Positions 41,324-49,500 of a stretch of DNA of 64,000 nt are shown here, piece after piece. Below the pieces are notes generated by a model that did no database searches, was not told the origin of the DNA, and saw only the letters and a program-made list of their open reading frames with translations. Made by a program: the position numbers and the translations under genes. This DNA comes from Micromonospora gifhornensis. GTDB lineage: Bacteria; Actinomycetota; Actinomycetes; Mycobacteriales; Micromonosporaceae. Location of the stretch: the NCBI RefSeq assembly GCF_016863515.1, contig NZ_BOPA01000010.1, forward strand, positions 248,001-312,000, in the 5' to 3' direction. How positions within the stretch are numbered: position 1 is the first letter of the stretch; each line of letters begins with the position of its first letter.

Positions 41324-42007
41324 TTGAGCCGCGTACTGGTGGTCGAGGACGAGGAGTCGTTCTCCGACGCCCTGTCGTACATGCTTCGCAAAGAGGGCTT
41401 CGAGGTCTCCGTGGCCGCCACGGGCACCGCGGCGCTCACCGAGTTCGACCGGGCGGGCGCCGACATCGTGCTGCTCGACCTGATGCTGCCCGAGATGTCC
41501 GGCACCGAGGTCTGCCGTCAGCTGCGTCAGCGCTCGCACGTGCCGATCATCATGGTCACCGCCCGGGACAGCGAGATCGACAAGGTGGTCGGCTTGGAGA
41601 TCGGCGCCGACGACTACATCACCAAGCCGTACTCACCCCGTGAGCTGGTCGCCCGGATCCGGGCGGTGCTGCGCCGGCAGTCTCCCGAGACCGTCGAGTC
41701 GGGCACGGCGGCGTTGGCGGCCGGGCCGGTCCGGATGGACATCGAGCGGCACGTGGTGACCGTCGCCGGGAGCACGGTGCAGCTGCCGCTCAAGGAGTTC
41801 GAGCTGCTGGAGCTGCTGCTGCGCAACGCCGGTCGGGTGCTCACCCGGGGGCAGTTGATCGACCGCGTCTGGGGTGCCGACTACGTGGGCGACACCAAGA
41901 CCCTGGACGTGCACGTCAAGCGCCTGCGCTCCAAGATCGAACCGGAGCCGTCCTCGCCGCGGCACATCGTCACCGTGCGTGGTCTCGGCTACAAGTTCGA
42001 GCCCTGA
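41324..42007 (+). CDS. regX3: Response regulator RegX3
   Basis: A 227-residue OmpR-family regulator. The receiver has EDE near residue 9, the phospho-acceptor Asp52 in VLLDLMLPEMSG and the lysine in ITKPYSPRELVARI. The winged helix spans residues ~130-225 (LPLKEFELLELLLRNAGRVL, then VHVKRLRSKIE). It starts with TTG at 41324, supported by AAGGAAAGG about four bases upstream. The gene follows senX3 after 23 bases and is probably co-transcribed. Confidence 0.92.
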   Translation: MSRVLVVEDEESFSDALSYMLRKEGFEVSVAATGTAALTEFDRAGADIVLLDLMLPEMSGTEVCRQLRQRSHVPIIMVTARDSEIDKVVGLEIGADDYITKPYSPRELVARIRAVLRRQSPETVESGTAALAAGPVRMDIERHVVTVAGSTVQLPLKEFELLELLLRNAGRVLTRGQLIDRVWGADYVGDTKTLDVHVKRLRSKIEPEPSSPRHIVTVRGLGYKFEP

Positions 42008-42040
42008 TCCCATCGGCCCGGACGATCAGGCCGGCCCCCG

Positions 42041-42094
42041 GGCGGTCAGGCTGGCCCGGGCGGTCAGGCTGGCCCGGGCGGTCAGGCCGGGTCG
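42041..42094. repeat. 18-bp tandem repeat, three copies
   Basis: GGCGGTCAGGCTGGCCCG occurs at 42041-42058 and 42059-42076, with a third, slightly changed copy from 42077. It lies after the regX3 stop and runs into the 3' end of the next minus-strand gene, whose stop is inside the third unit. A degenerate fourth unit may precede it. Confidence 0.8.
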
Positions 42095-42891
42095 GCGGGG
42101 TGCGGGGCGACCATGCCCTGCCGCAGCCGGGTCGCGCACAACTCGGCAAGCTTCGCGTACGCGGGCGCGCCGATCAGCGCGGTCAACTCCGGGCCGTACG
42201 ACAGGTACATCGGTTCGGTCCCGACGTGCGCGTCCGTGGACGAGGTGCACCACCAGTCGAGGTCGTGGCCGCCGGCACCCCAGCCCCGGCGGTCGAACTC
42301 GGCGAGTGTGGAGACCAGCACCTTGGTGTTGTCCGGCCGCGTGACCCAGTCCTGGTCCCGGCGGATGGGCAACTGCCAGCACACGTCCGGCTTGTACTCC
42401 AGCGGATGCGCCCCGTCGCGCAGCGCCTGGGCGTGCAGCGCACAGCCGCCACCACCGGGGAAGTCCGCGTCGTTGAGGAAGACGCAGGGCCCTTCCGCGT
42501 CCCGGGTGGCGGTCCGCCGGGCCGGGTTCTTGCCGTCCACGGTGTCGTTCTCGGTCCAGTTCTTGAACCCACGGCGGAAGTGCTGCCAGGTGGCCGGGGT
42601 GAGCCGCTTGACCGCCGCGCGGACCCGCTTCTCGTCGTCGGAGTCGGTGAAGAACGCGCCGTGCGAGCAGCAGCCGTCGGCGGCCCGCCCGGCGATGATG
42701 CCGTGGCAGCCCTGACCGAAGATGCACGTCCAACGGGAGAGCAGCCAGGTGAGGTCGGCGCGTACCACGTGCCGCTCGTCCGCCGGGTCGACGAATTCGA
42801 TCCACTCGCGGGGAAAATCCAGCGGCACCTCGCGGCTGCGCGGGTCCGCCGGGTCGTCCACCAGCACGTGAAGCTCGATCTGCCCTGTCAC
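42082..42891 (-). CDS. Cysteine-rich putative metal-chelating protein (YkgJ/DUF3109-like)
   Basis: A 269-residue soluble protein with clustered cysteines and histidines: [11 protein letters not shown] near residue 55, [10 protein letters not shown] near 70, then [20 protein letters not shown] near 135 and DVCWQLP near 170. The pattern resembles zinc/iron-chelating YkgJ or DUF3109 proteins, but I cannot assign a family with certainty. It occupies the position of M. tuberculosis Rv0495c, adjacent to and divergent from ppx. GTG 42891 is chosen because the frame upstream has no homology and overlaps ppx on the other strand. A cytosolic Fe-S or metal function is an inference. Confidence 0.65.
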   Translation of the reverse strand: MTGQIELHVLVDDPADPRSREVPLDFPREWIEFVDPADERHVVRADLTWLLSRWTCIFGQGCHGIIAGRAADGCCSHGAFFTDSDDEKRVRAAVKRLTPATWQHFRRGFKNWTENDTVDGKNPARRTATRDAEGPCVFLNDADFPGGGGCALHAQALRDGAHPLEYKPDVCWQLPIRRDQDWVTRPDNTKVLVSTLAEFDRRGWGAGGHDLDWWCTSSTDAHVGTEPMYLSYGPELTALIGAPAYAKLAELCATRLRQGMVAPHPADPA

Positions 42892-42963
42892 CCGGCCCAG
42901 CGTACGCGTGGTGCGCCCGGCAGGCCGGGCAGTGACGCGAACGGGTTGCCCTAGGGTTTTCCC

Positions 42964-43908
42964 ATGCGGCTGGGTGTCCTCGACGTCGGTTCCAACACGG
43001 TGCACCTGCTGGTGGTCGACGCCCATCGCGGCGCACATCCGTGGCCGGCGCACTCCGAGAAGGCGGTGTTGCGGCTCGCCGAGCAGCTCACGCCGGACGG
43101 TGCGTTGCCCGAGACCGCTGCGGACGCCCTGGTCGAGGCGGTCGGCACGGCCCGCGCCTCGGCCACCGCGCTCGAGGTCGACCAACTGCTCGCCTTCGCC
43201 ACCTCCGCGGTCCGCGACGCGACCAACAGCGCCCAGGTGCTCGCCCGGGTCCAGGAGACCACCGGCGTACGCCTGGAAGTGCTCTCGGGTGCCGACGAGG
43301 CGCGGATGACCTTCCTCGCGGTCCGGCGGTGGTTCGGCTGGTCGGCGGGGCGGCTGCTGGTGCTGGACATCGGCGGCGGCTCGTTGGAGATCGCGGCCGG
43401 TGTCGACGAGGACCCGGACGTGGCGGTCTCCCTGCCGCTCGGCGCGGGGCGGCTGACCCGGGACCGGCTCGTCGTCGGTCCGCAGAGCGCGGTCCCGCCC
43501 GGCCCGCAGGTGGTGCAGGAGCTTCAGGAGTACGTCGACAGCCTCCTTGACCCGGTGGTCGAGCAGTTGGCCGAGGTGAGCTGGGAACGCCCGGTGGCGA
43601 CCTCCAAGACGTTCCGTACCCTCGCCCGGTTGGCCGGGGCCGCGCCCAGCGGTGCCGGCATCTGGACCCGTCGCCGGCTCACCCGTGGCGGGCTGCGCCA
43701 GGTGTTGGGTTTCATCCGGCACATCGCCCCCGCCCAGTTGGCCGAGTTGGACGGGGTCAGCGCCGCGCGGGCCCACCAGCTGCTGGCCGGTGCGGTCGTC
43801 GCCGAGTCGGTGATGCGGCGGCTCGGCGTCGACTCCCTGGACATCTGCCCGTGGGCGCTGCGGGAGGGCGTGATCCTCGACCGGCTGGATCGGTTGGCTC
43901 CAGAGTGA
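42964..43908 (+). CDS. ppx: Ppx/GppA-family exopolyphosphatase
   Basis: A 314-residue member of the actin-fold Ppx/GppA family with the phosphate 1 motif [14 protein letters not shown], the TSAVRDATN region, the phosphate 2 motif [15 protein letters not shown], and [11 protein letters not shown]. It is the short, two-domain form without an HD domain, as in actinobacterial Ppx1. It should hydrolyse inorganic polyphosphate or pppGpp. It lies close to phoU-senX3-regX3, in line with phosphate control. A TAGGGT box six bases upstream of the ATG suggests a leaderless mRNA. Confidence 0.88.
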   Translation: MRLGVLDVGSNTVHLLVVDAHRGAHPWPAHSEKAVLRLAEQLTPDGALPETAADALVEAVGTARASATALEVDQLLAFATSAVRDATNSAQVLARVQETTGVRLEVLSGADEARMTFLAVRRWFGWSAGRLLVLDIGGGSLEIAAGVDEDPDVAVSLPLGAGRLTRDRLVVGPQSAVPPGPQVVQELQEYVDSLLDPVVEQLAEVSWERPVATSKTFRTLARLAGAAPSGAGIWTRRRLTRGGLRQVLGFIRHIAPAQLAELDGVSAARAHQLLAGAVVAESVMRRLGVDSLDICPWALREGVILDRLDRLAPE

Positions 43909-43984
43909 CATCGGATGCCAGGTTTGCCCGCATTGTGGAGTTCTCGTCACATTGGTTCAATCGACGGCGGCTACCCTCGGTGGT

Positions 43985-44791
43985 GTGACTTCCCGCGTTC
44001 CGGTGCTCCTGTCCACGTCCTCGGTCTTCCCTGAGCGGACTGCGGCGGCGTTCCAGTTGGCCGCCGAGCTCGGCTACGACGGGATCGAGGTGATGGTCTG
44101 GACCGACGCCGTCAGCCAGGACGCCGGTGCGCTGCGGGGGCTGGCCGAGCACTACGGCGTGCCGGTACTCTCCGTGCACGCTCCCTGCCTGCTGGTCACG
44201 CAGCGGGTCTGGAGCCCGGACCCGTGGGAGCGGCTGCGACGTTCGGCCGTCCTCGCCGAGACCCTCCAGGCGCCGACGGTGGTGGTGCACCCGCCGTTCA
44301 CCTGGCAGCGGGACTACGCGCGCACCTTCGCCGACGGGCTGGACAAGCTGACCGGCGAGTTCGGCGGACTGCACATCGCGGTGGAGAACATGTACCCGGT
44401 CCGGATGGCGGGCCGGCAGTTCGTGCCGTACGCGCCCGGATGGGATCCGACGGAGGTCGGTTACGCCTCGTACACCCTCGACCTGTCGCACTGCGCCGCC
44501 TCGCACACCGACGCGCTGGGGATGGCCGATCGGATGGGTGCCGGTCTGTCGCACGTGCATCTCGGTGACGGCACCGGCGAGGGCCGCGACGAGCATCTGG
44601 TGCCCGGTCGGGGCGGTCAGCCCTGCGCCGAGTTGCTGCGCTCGCTCGCCGGTCGGGGCTTCACCGGCTCGGTCGCGGTGGAGGTGACCACCCGGGGCGC
44701 GAAGAGTCGGCAGGTCCGCGAGGCGGACCTGCGCCAGTCCCTCGCCTTCGCCCGCGAGCACCTCAGCGCGACCTCACCGGTCGACGCCTGA
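43985..44791 (+). CDS. Xylose isomerase-like TIM-barrel protein
   Basis: A 268-residue AP endonuclease 2 / sugar phosphate isomerase family protein. Metal-binding positions appear in [49 protein letters not shown] and SHVHLGDG. The position and size fit M. tuberculosis Rv0498, next to ppx. The reaction is unknown; members act on sugars, inositols or abasic DNA. GTG 43985 is chosen because TACCCT lies seven bases upstream and the fold begins there. Confidence 0.8.
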   Translation: MTSRVPVLLSTSSVFPERTAAAFQLAAELGYDGIEVMVWTDAVSQDAGALRGLAEHYGVPVLSVHAPCLLVTQRVWSPDPWERLRRSAVLAETLQAPTVVVHPPFTWQRDYARTFADGLDKLTGEFGGLHIAVENMYPVRMAGRQFVPYAPGWDPTEVGYASYTLDLSHCAASHTDALGMADRMGAGLSHVHLGDGTGEGRDEHLVPGRGGQPCAELLRSLAGRGFTGSVAVEVTTRGAKSRQVREADLRQSLAFAREHLSATSPVDA

Positions 44792-44798
44792 GGGCCGG

Positions 44799-45356
44799 TC
44801 AGGAGACGGGCGTCAGCGGGTCGGTCTGCGTCGGCACGGCGGCCCGCTTGCGAGCCCGGTGCGCGGCCACGTGGGAGCGGGTGGCGCACCGCTCCGAGCA
44901 GAAACGGCGGCAGCAGTTCGAGGACGTGTCCAGATAGACGTTGCCGCAGCGGTCGTCCGCGCAGACACCGAAGCGGGCGCTGCCGTACTCGCAGAGCCAG
45001 ACCGACAACCCCCACACCGCTCCGGCGAGGAATTCCGAACTCACCGAGGCACCGCGGCTGGTCACGTGCATGTGCCAGTCGCTGGAGTCGTGTCCCGAGA
45101 TGCGTGGCTGCACCGGGAACGCCTCAAGCAGCGAGTTCAACTCGGCCACCGCCTCGGCATCGCGCCCGGATGTGCCGTACTCGAAGACGTCGCGCAACCG
45201 CTTCTGCGCCCGCCGGAACACTGCCAGGTCGCGTTCCACGACCTCGTCGCGCATCCAGGCGTTGTCGTCGGGGAAGATGGACCGCAGGTCGTCGAGGCCG
45301 TCCAGACGGGCGTTGACAAGGTCAACTCCGGTCCGGGCGTACGCGTCGAAGTTCAC
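44799..45356 (-). CDS. CGNR zinc-finger regulator (ABATE domain)
   Basis: A 185-residue protein. The N-terminal ~130 residues form the helical, putative ligand-binding ABATE-like domain (FDAYARTGVDLVNARLDGLD), and the C-terminal CGNR zinc finger reads CADDRCGNVYLDTSSN then CCRRFCSERCATR, with the cysteines needed to bind zinc and a basic tail KRAA. CGNR proteins are probable transcription factors. GTG 45356 has GGAGG almost touching it, an unusually short spacing. The gene converges on the isomerase gene with seven bases between the stops. Confidence 0.85.
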   Translation of the reverse strand: MNFDAYARTGVDLVNARLDGLDDLRSIFPDDNAWMRDEVVERDLAVFRRAQKRLRDVFEYGTSGRDAEAVAELNSLLEAFPVQPRISGHDSSDWHMHVTSRGASVSSEFLAGAVWGLSVWLCEYGSARFGVCADDRCGNVYLDTSSNCCRRFCSERCATRSHVAAHRARKRAAVPTQTDPLTPVS

Positions 45357-45375
45357 CCCTCCAACGGTAGACGAC

Positions 45376-46542
45376 TCACGCGCCTCGCGGCGCGTCGATG
45401 TAGTGCGGCAGGAACCGTGCATAGCCGTCGGTGATCAGGCTCGCGCTCTCCCGGAGCCCGGTGCCGGCCGACTCGCCGTCGACGATCCAACTGCCCAGCA
45501 CCAGCCGGCTGCCGGCGAACTCGGGCAGCGCCCGGAACTGCTGGTAGCAGAAGCCCTCCTCACCGTAGTCGCCCGGGCTGTTGATCTCACCGGTCGGGGT
45601 GACGATCCGAACCGACGCGCCTTCGCGGCCGAGCAGCGGCTTGGCCACGTACTCCGACATGCCGCGCGGTGAGTCGAGGTACGCCGGCAGCAGCAGTTCG
45701 TGGTCGGGGTACAGCTCCCAGAGCACCGCCAGCAACGCCTTGTTGGACAGCAGCAGCTTCCACGCCGGCTCGATCCAGGTGGTCGGCGTGCCCGGCTGAA
45801 GGGCCAGCGGGCCGTACGGCTCGGCGAGCATCCACTCCCAGGGATACAGCTTGAAACAGGTGGTGATCGGCTGGTCGGCGCGGTCGACGAAGCGGCGGCC
45901 GTCCCAACCCACCTCCTGGATCGGCAGCAGTTCGACGTCCAGCCCGGCCTGACGGGCGGTCTCGGCCAGGTAGCCGGCGGTCATGTGGTCCTCGCCGGTC
46001 TCCTCCTCGTTCGACCAGACCACGTGCACCCGCCGGTCGTGCAGGCCGGCGCCGATCTTCGCCCAGGCACCGACGAGTCGCTCGTGCAGGCTGTTCCACT
46101 GGTCCAGCTCCGGCCGGGTGTGCTCCAGCCAGTACCACTGGATGATGCTCGCCTCGACGAGCGCGGTCGGGGTGTCGGCGTTGTACTCCAGCATCTTCGG
46201 CGGCCAACTGCCGTCGTACCAGAGATCGAACCGGCCGTAGAGCGTGGGCGGGGACTCGCGCAGCGACCGGGCCACCGCCTCGGCCGCCCAGCGGGGGATG
46301 CCGAACTCGGCGTACCGGTTGCGGGCCACCACGTGCTCGGCGGCAGCCACCGACATCCGGTGCAGCTCCTCGGTGGCCTCCTCCAGCCGCAGCACCTCCG
46401 CCAGGTCGAAGGCGTAGGCGGCCGTCTCGTCCCAGTACGACATCACCCCGCCGTCGGGCAGTTCGGTGTCCACGTACACCAGGCCCTGGGCGCGGATGGT
46501 GGCGTCCCAGTCGGGGCGCGGGTCGACCCGCTCGCGGCGCAT
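45376..46542 (-). CDS. Glutathionylspermidine synthase-like ATP-grasp protein (YgiC type)
   Basis: A 388-residue protein of the glutathionylspermidine synthase C-terminal domain family. It has the YGRFDLWYDGSWPPKMLEYN segment, ADTPTALVEASIIQWYW, YPWEWMLAEPYG, KLLLSNKALLAVLWELYP and the ATP-grasp stretch KPLLGREGASVRI. E. coli YgiC is the closest kind of relative; it lacks the amidase domain, as here. Actinobacteria make mycothiol rather than glutathione, so the true substrates are probably different. It follows a lipoprotein gene by one base, the YgiB-YgiC arrangement. Confidence 0.85.
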   Translation of the reverse strand: MRRERVDPRPDWDATIRAQGLVYVDTELPDGGVMSYWDETAAYAFDLAEVLRLEEATEELHRMSVAAAEHVVARNRYAEFGIPRWAAEAVARSLRESPPTLYGRFDLWYDGSWPPKMLEYNADTPTALVEASIIQWYWLEHTRPELDQWNSLHERLVGAWAKIGAGLHDRRVHVVWSNEEETGEDHMTAGYLAETARQAGLDVELLPIQEVGWDGRRFVDRADQPITTCFKLYPWEWMLAEPYGPLALQPGTPTTWIEPAWKLLLSNKALLAVLWELYPDHELLLPAYLDSPRGMSEYVAKPLLGREGASVRIVTPTGEINSPGDYGEEGFCYQQFRALPEFAGSRLVLGSWIVDGESAGTGLRESASLITDGYARFLPHYIDAPRGA

Positions 46543-46543
46543 C

Positions 46544-46825
46544 TCAGCCCCCGCAGGATGCCTGGTGGGAGCCGAACCCGCCGCGGTCGGGCACGGCCGT
46601 GGCCACCGTCTCGGTGACCGGGCTGCCGACGCCCATCTCGGGTACGGGCGCCGGAGTCCGCAGCGTCATCGCCACGGTGTCACCACCCCCGCCCGGACCC
46701 ATCGCGCAGTCGTCATCGTCGTCGTCGGAGACCAGGTTGCAACCGGAGAGGGCGAGCGCCAGGGCGGTGAGCGCGCCAAGTTGCACGGAGGTCGAGCGGA
46801 GGCGGCGTCGGGGGTGTGATTTCAC
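46544..46825 (-). CDS. Small lipoprotein, YgiB-like partner of the synthase
   Basis: A 93-residue lipoprotein. The signal peptide ends in LALSGC with Cys29 as lipidation site, followed by a run of six aspartates and a glycine-rich stretch. The C-terminus RGGFGSHQASCGG resembles the RGGFGS ending of DUF1190/YgiB proteins, which are linked to YgiC in enterobacteria. The aspartate run could bind metals or polyamine. It is directly upstream of the synthase with one base between, so they form an operon and probably act together at the cell surface. Confidence 0.7.
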   Translation of the reverse strand: MKSHPRRRLRSTSVQLGALTALALALSGCNLVSDDDDDDCAMGPGGGGDTVAMTLRTPAPVPEMGVGSPVTETVATAVPDRGGFGSHQASCGG

Positions 46826-46909
46826 GCCATCGTTGTAACCGATGAACGCCAGGCTCGTCGCCCCGGGCTACCCATGCGCCGCCAGTGCGCCGCCGGTGCG
46901 CTGCTGGTG

Positions 46910-46992
46910 TAAGGAAGGGCACCCTGTTAACGCCTGCGGTATAGAAGGGTTCCCTTCTCACATCCAAGTGTTAAAAAGGGGCCCTTCCTTAC
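46910..46992 (+). repeat. Dispersed repeat R1 (copy 5), composite with an inverted partial copy
   Basis: A full unit (TAAGGAAGGGCACCC, TGTTAACGCCTGCGGTATAG, AAGGGTTCCCTTCT) is followed by an inverted partial unit ending GGGGCCCTTCCTTAC, so the whole has TAAGGAAGGGC at both ends in inverted orientation. Unlike the other four copies it does not follow a stop codon. It lies between two divergently oriented gene starts (46825 and 47054). Confidence 0.8.
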
Positions 46993-47053
46993 AACGCGGG
47001 CGGGGTGGGCCGGGGCCGCAATTGCGCGGTGGGGTGGGCGTTACGCTCGGCTC

Positions 47054-47974
47054 ATGCTCCGTTCCGTCATCCTCGCCGCCTCCCGGTCATCCCGGGTCGA
47101 GCGGCTCGTCGCGACGGCCCCGTTCTCCCGGGACGTCGTACGCCGGTTCGTCGCCGGTGCGCAGACCGACGACGCGTTGCGCGCAACCCGCGAGCTCGTC
47201 GACGGCGGCCTCGCGGTCACGCTCGACCACCTCGGCGAAGACACGGTCAGCCCCGAACAGGCCATCGCCGTACGCGACGAGTACCTCACCCTGCTGGGGC
47301 GGCTCGCCGAGGCGGGACTGACCCCCGCCGCCGAGGTGAGTGTCAAGCTCTCCGCGCTCGGTCAAGCCTTCGACGAGCAGTTGGCCTACGACAACGCCCG
47401 GGCGATCTGCGCTGCCGCCGACGCCGCGCAGACCACTGTCACCCTGGACATGGAAGACCACACCACCACCGACTCGACCCTGGACATCCTGGCCAAGCTG
47501 CGCAAGGACTACCCGTCGACCGGGGCGGTGCTCCAGGCGTACCTGCGGCGTACCGAGTCGGACTGCCGTGATCTGGCCACGGCCGGGTCGCGGGTGCGGT
47601 TGTGCAAGGGGGCGTACAAGGAGCCCGAGTCGGTGGCCTACCAGGCGGCTCGTGAGGTGGACAAGTCGTACGTCCGCTGCCTGAACATCCTGATGTCGGG
47701 CGACGGCTATCCCATGCTTGCCACCCATGACCCGCGACTGATCGCCATCGCCGAGGACCGGGCCCGCTGGTTCGACCGTGCGCCGGACCGCTTCGAGTTC
47801 CAGATGCTCTACGGCATCCGGCCCGAGGAGCAGGACCGCCTGGTCGGCGACGGCTACACGGTGCGCACCTATGTGCCGTACGGCGACGACTGGTACGGCT
47901 ACCTGATGCGCCGGCTCGCCGAGCGTCCCGCCAACCTCGCCTTCTTCGGCCGCGCCCTGACCTCGCGCAAGTAG
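47054..47974 (+). CDS. Proline dehydrogenase (monofunctional, FAD)
   Basis: A 306-residue PRODH-family flavoenzyme oxidising proline to pyrroline-5-carboxylate. Conserved elements are LDHLGEDT, the TLDMEDHTTTDSTL strand with FAD-binding residues, QAYLRRTESDC, RLCKGAYKEPESVAY, MLATHDPRLI and the C-terminal EFQMLYGIRPEEQDRLV ... VPYGDDWYGYLMRRLAERP substrate-site signature. The dehydrogenase for the next step is not in this window. TACGCT ends six bases before the ATG, so the mRNA is probably leaderless. Confidence 0.92.
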   Translation: MLRSVILAASRSSRVERLVATAPFSRDVVRRFVAGAQTDDALRATRELVDGGLAVTLDHLGEDTVSPEQAIAVRDEYLTLLGRLAEAGLTPAAEVSVKLSALGQAFDEQLAYDNARAICAAADAAQTTVTLDMEDHTTTDSTLDILAKLRKDYPSTGAVLQAYLRRTESDCRDLATAGSRVRLCKGAYKEPESVAYQAAREVDKSYVRCLNILMSGDGYPMLATHDPRLIAIAEDRARWFDRAPDRFEFQMLYGIRPEEQDRLVGDGYTVRTYVPYGDDWYGYLMRRLAERPANLAFFGRALTSRK

Positions 47975-48021
47975 CCGCCGCCCGGCGTCGGAACCCCGCA
48001 GGACCTTGCTGTGGGCTCGCC

Positions 48022-48050
48022 TTGACGCGTTTAGCTAATGACATTAGCCT
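48022..48050 (+). promoter_or_regulatory. Promoter with a perfect 15-bp palindromic operator
   Basis: TTGACG (48022-48027) and TAGCCT (48045-48050) make a -35/-10 pair with a 17-bp spacer. Inside it, GCTAATG-A-CATTAGC (48034-48048) is a perfect palindrome overlapping the -10 box. The ATG at 48058 is seven bases beyond the -10 box, so the mRNA should be leaderless. The TetR-family regulator encoded by the second gene of this unit is the obvious candidate to bind it. Confidence 0.7.
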
Positions 48051-48057
48051 TACAGCT

Positions 48058-48858
48058 ATGACAGCTAGCTTTGTGGTGCGCGACGGCGGACGGATCGCGT
48101 ACGAGGTGCACGGTCAGGGGCCGTTGGTGGTTCTCTCGCACGGCATGGGGGAGAACCGCCACTCCTACCGACACCTGATCCCGCTGCTGGTGGCGGCCGG
48201 CTACCAGGTCGCCTCGGTCGACGTACGGGGCCACGGCGACTCCACCATCGGCTGGGCGACGTACGCCCCGGCCGAGGTGGGGCGCGATCTGCTGGCGGTG
48301 GTCCGTGACCTCGGCGGCCGCCCGGCCACCCTGCTCGGCAACTCCTCAAGCGCCGCGGCCGTGGTCTTCGCCGCCGCCGAGGCACCCGACCTGGTCAGCG
48401 GGATCGTGCTGGAAGGTGCGTTCGTCGAGCAGCCGAAGCTCAACCCCGTCATGCGGCTCGGCGTGTGGGCGGTGGTCCGCAGTCCCCGACTGTTCGGCAT
48501 GTTCCACCGCACCCTGTTCCCGGTCCACCGGCCCTCGGACGACGCCGCGTACCGCAAGAGCCTGGTGACCGCGCTGCGCCGGCCGGGCCGGATGCTGCCG
48601 GTACGCGAGGTGGCCGCCCCGGTCGACCCGCACTGGACCACCGTCGCTGCGCAGGTGCGTCAGCCGGTGCTGGTGCTGATGGGCACGAAGGACCCGGACT
48701 TTCCCGATCCCGGCGCCGAGGCCCGCGCCGCCCGGCGACTCTTCCCGCTCGCCGAGGCGCGGATGGTCACCGACGCCGGGCATTACCCGCACGCCGACCG
48801 TCCCGAGGCGACGGCCGCCGCGCTGACCGACTTTCTGGCGGTGACCGATCGTGCCTAG
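48058..48858 (+). CDS. Alpha/beta hydrolase co-transcribed with its TetR regulator
   Basis: A 266-residue alpha/beta-fold hydrolase. It has the oxyanion motif LSHGMGENRHSYRHL, VDVRGHGDS, the nucleophile elbow LGNSSSAAAVVF with Ser near residue 98, the acid in GTKDPDFPDP near residue 220, and the catalytic histidine in DAGHYPHADRPE. The substrate is unknown. The last eight bases overlap the TetR gene. The promoter carries a palindrome suited to that TetR protein, so the hydrolase is probably induced by a small molecule that it may also degrade. Confidence 0.85.
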   Translation: MTASFVVRDGGRIAYEVHGQGPLVVLSHGMGENRHSYRHLIPLLVAAGYQVASVDVRGHGDSTIGWATYAPAEVGRDLLAVVRDLGGRPATLLGNSSSAAAVVFAAAEAPDLVSGIVLEGAFVEQPKLNPVMRLGVWAVVRSPRLFGMFHRTLFPVHRPSDDAAYRKSLVTALRRPGRMLPVREVAAPVDPHWTTVAAQVRQPVLVLMGTKDPDFPDPGAEARAARRLFPLAEARMVTDAGHYPHADRPEATAAALTDFLAVTDRA

Positions 48859-49441
48859 GGCCGGGCTCAACCCGCAGGTCGTGGTGCGCGAGGCGGCCGT
48901 GCTGGCCGACGAGGTCGGCTACCAGAAGCTCACCCTCGCCGCGCTGGCCAACCGACTCGGCGTCGCGTTGCCGAGCCTCTACAAGCACATCAAGGGCGCC
49001 GACGCGTTGGCCCAGAAGCTCTCCGCGCTGGCCACCGCCGAACTCGCCGAGGAGATGACCACGGCCGCCGCCGGCCGCAGCCGCGAGGACGCGTTGCGGG
49101 CCGTCGCCACCGCCTACCGGTCGTACGCGCGCCGGCATCCCGGCCGCTACCCGGCTGCCCAGCGGGTGCCGGATCCGACCGACCCGGCGCACGTGGCCGC
49201 CAGCGAGCGTGCGGTCGGCGTCGTCTTCGCCATCCTGCGCGGCTACGGCATCGAGGGCGACAGCGCGGTCGACGGAGCCCGTATGTTCCGGGCCGCCGTG
49301 CACGGCTTCGTCGCCCTGGAGGCGGCCGGCGACTTCGGCCTGCCCCGCGAGGTCGACCGCTCCTTCGAGCAGATGATCACGGCGTTGGGCATCGCGTTCC
49401 GCCGATGGCCGCAGGATCAGGCGGAAGCGGCGACGGCGTGA
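48851..49441 (+). CDS. TetR-family repressor with WHG (TetR_C_33) domain
   Basis: A 196-residue regulator. Residues ~6-55 hold the TetR helix-turn-helix (VVREAAVLADEVGYQKLTLA, then LANRLGVALPSLYKHIKG), and residues ~85-185 the WHG-type C-terminal ligand domain (RAVHGFVALEAAGDFGLPRE). It starts at GTG 48851 inside the hydrolase gene, giving translational coupling. The likely operator is the GCTAATG/CATTAGC palindrome upstream of the hydrolase, making this an autoregulated unit. Confidence 0.88.
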   Translation: MPRAGLNPQVVVREAAVLADEVGYQKLTLAALANRLGVALPSLYKHIKGADALAQKLSALATAELAEEMTTAAAGRSREDALRAVATAYRSYARRHPGRYPAAQRVPDPTDPAHVAASERAVGVVFAILRGYGIEGDSAVDGARMFRAAVHGFVALEAAGDFGLPREVDRSFEQMITALGIAFRRWPQDQAEAATA

Positions 49442-49500
49442 CCTCATTGCGCGCGAAAGGATGATCGCGCGGTCGGCGTGACGGCCGTACGCTTCCCGGC

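Noticed and set aside
42892..43950. N-terminal extension of the Cys-rich protein to 622 residues
   Set aside because: The added 353 codons lie opposite ppx and show no family similarity; the GTG at 42891 begins a coherent sequence.
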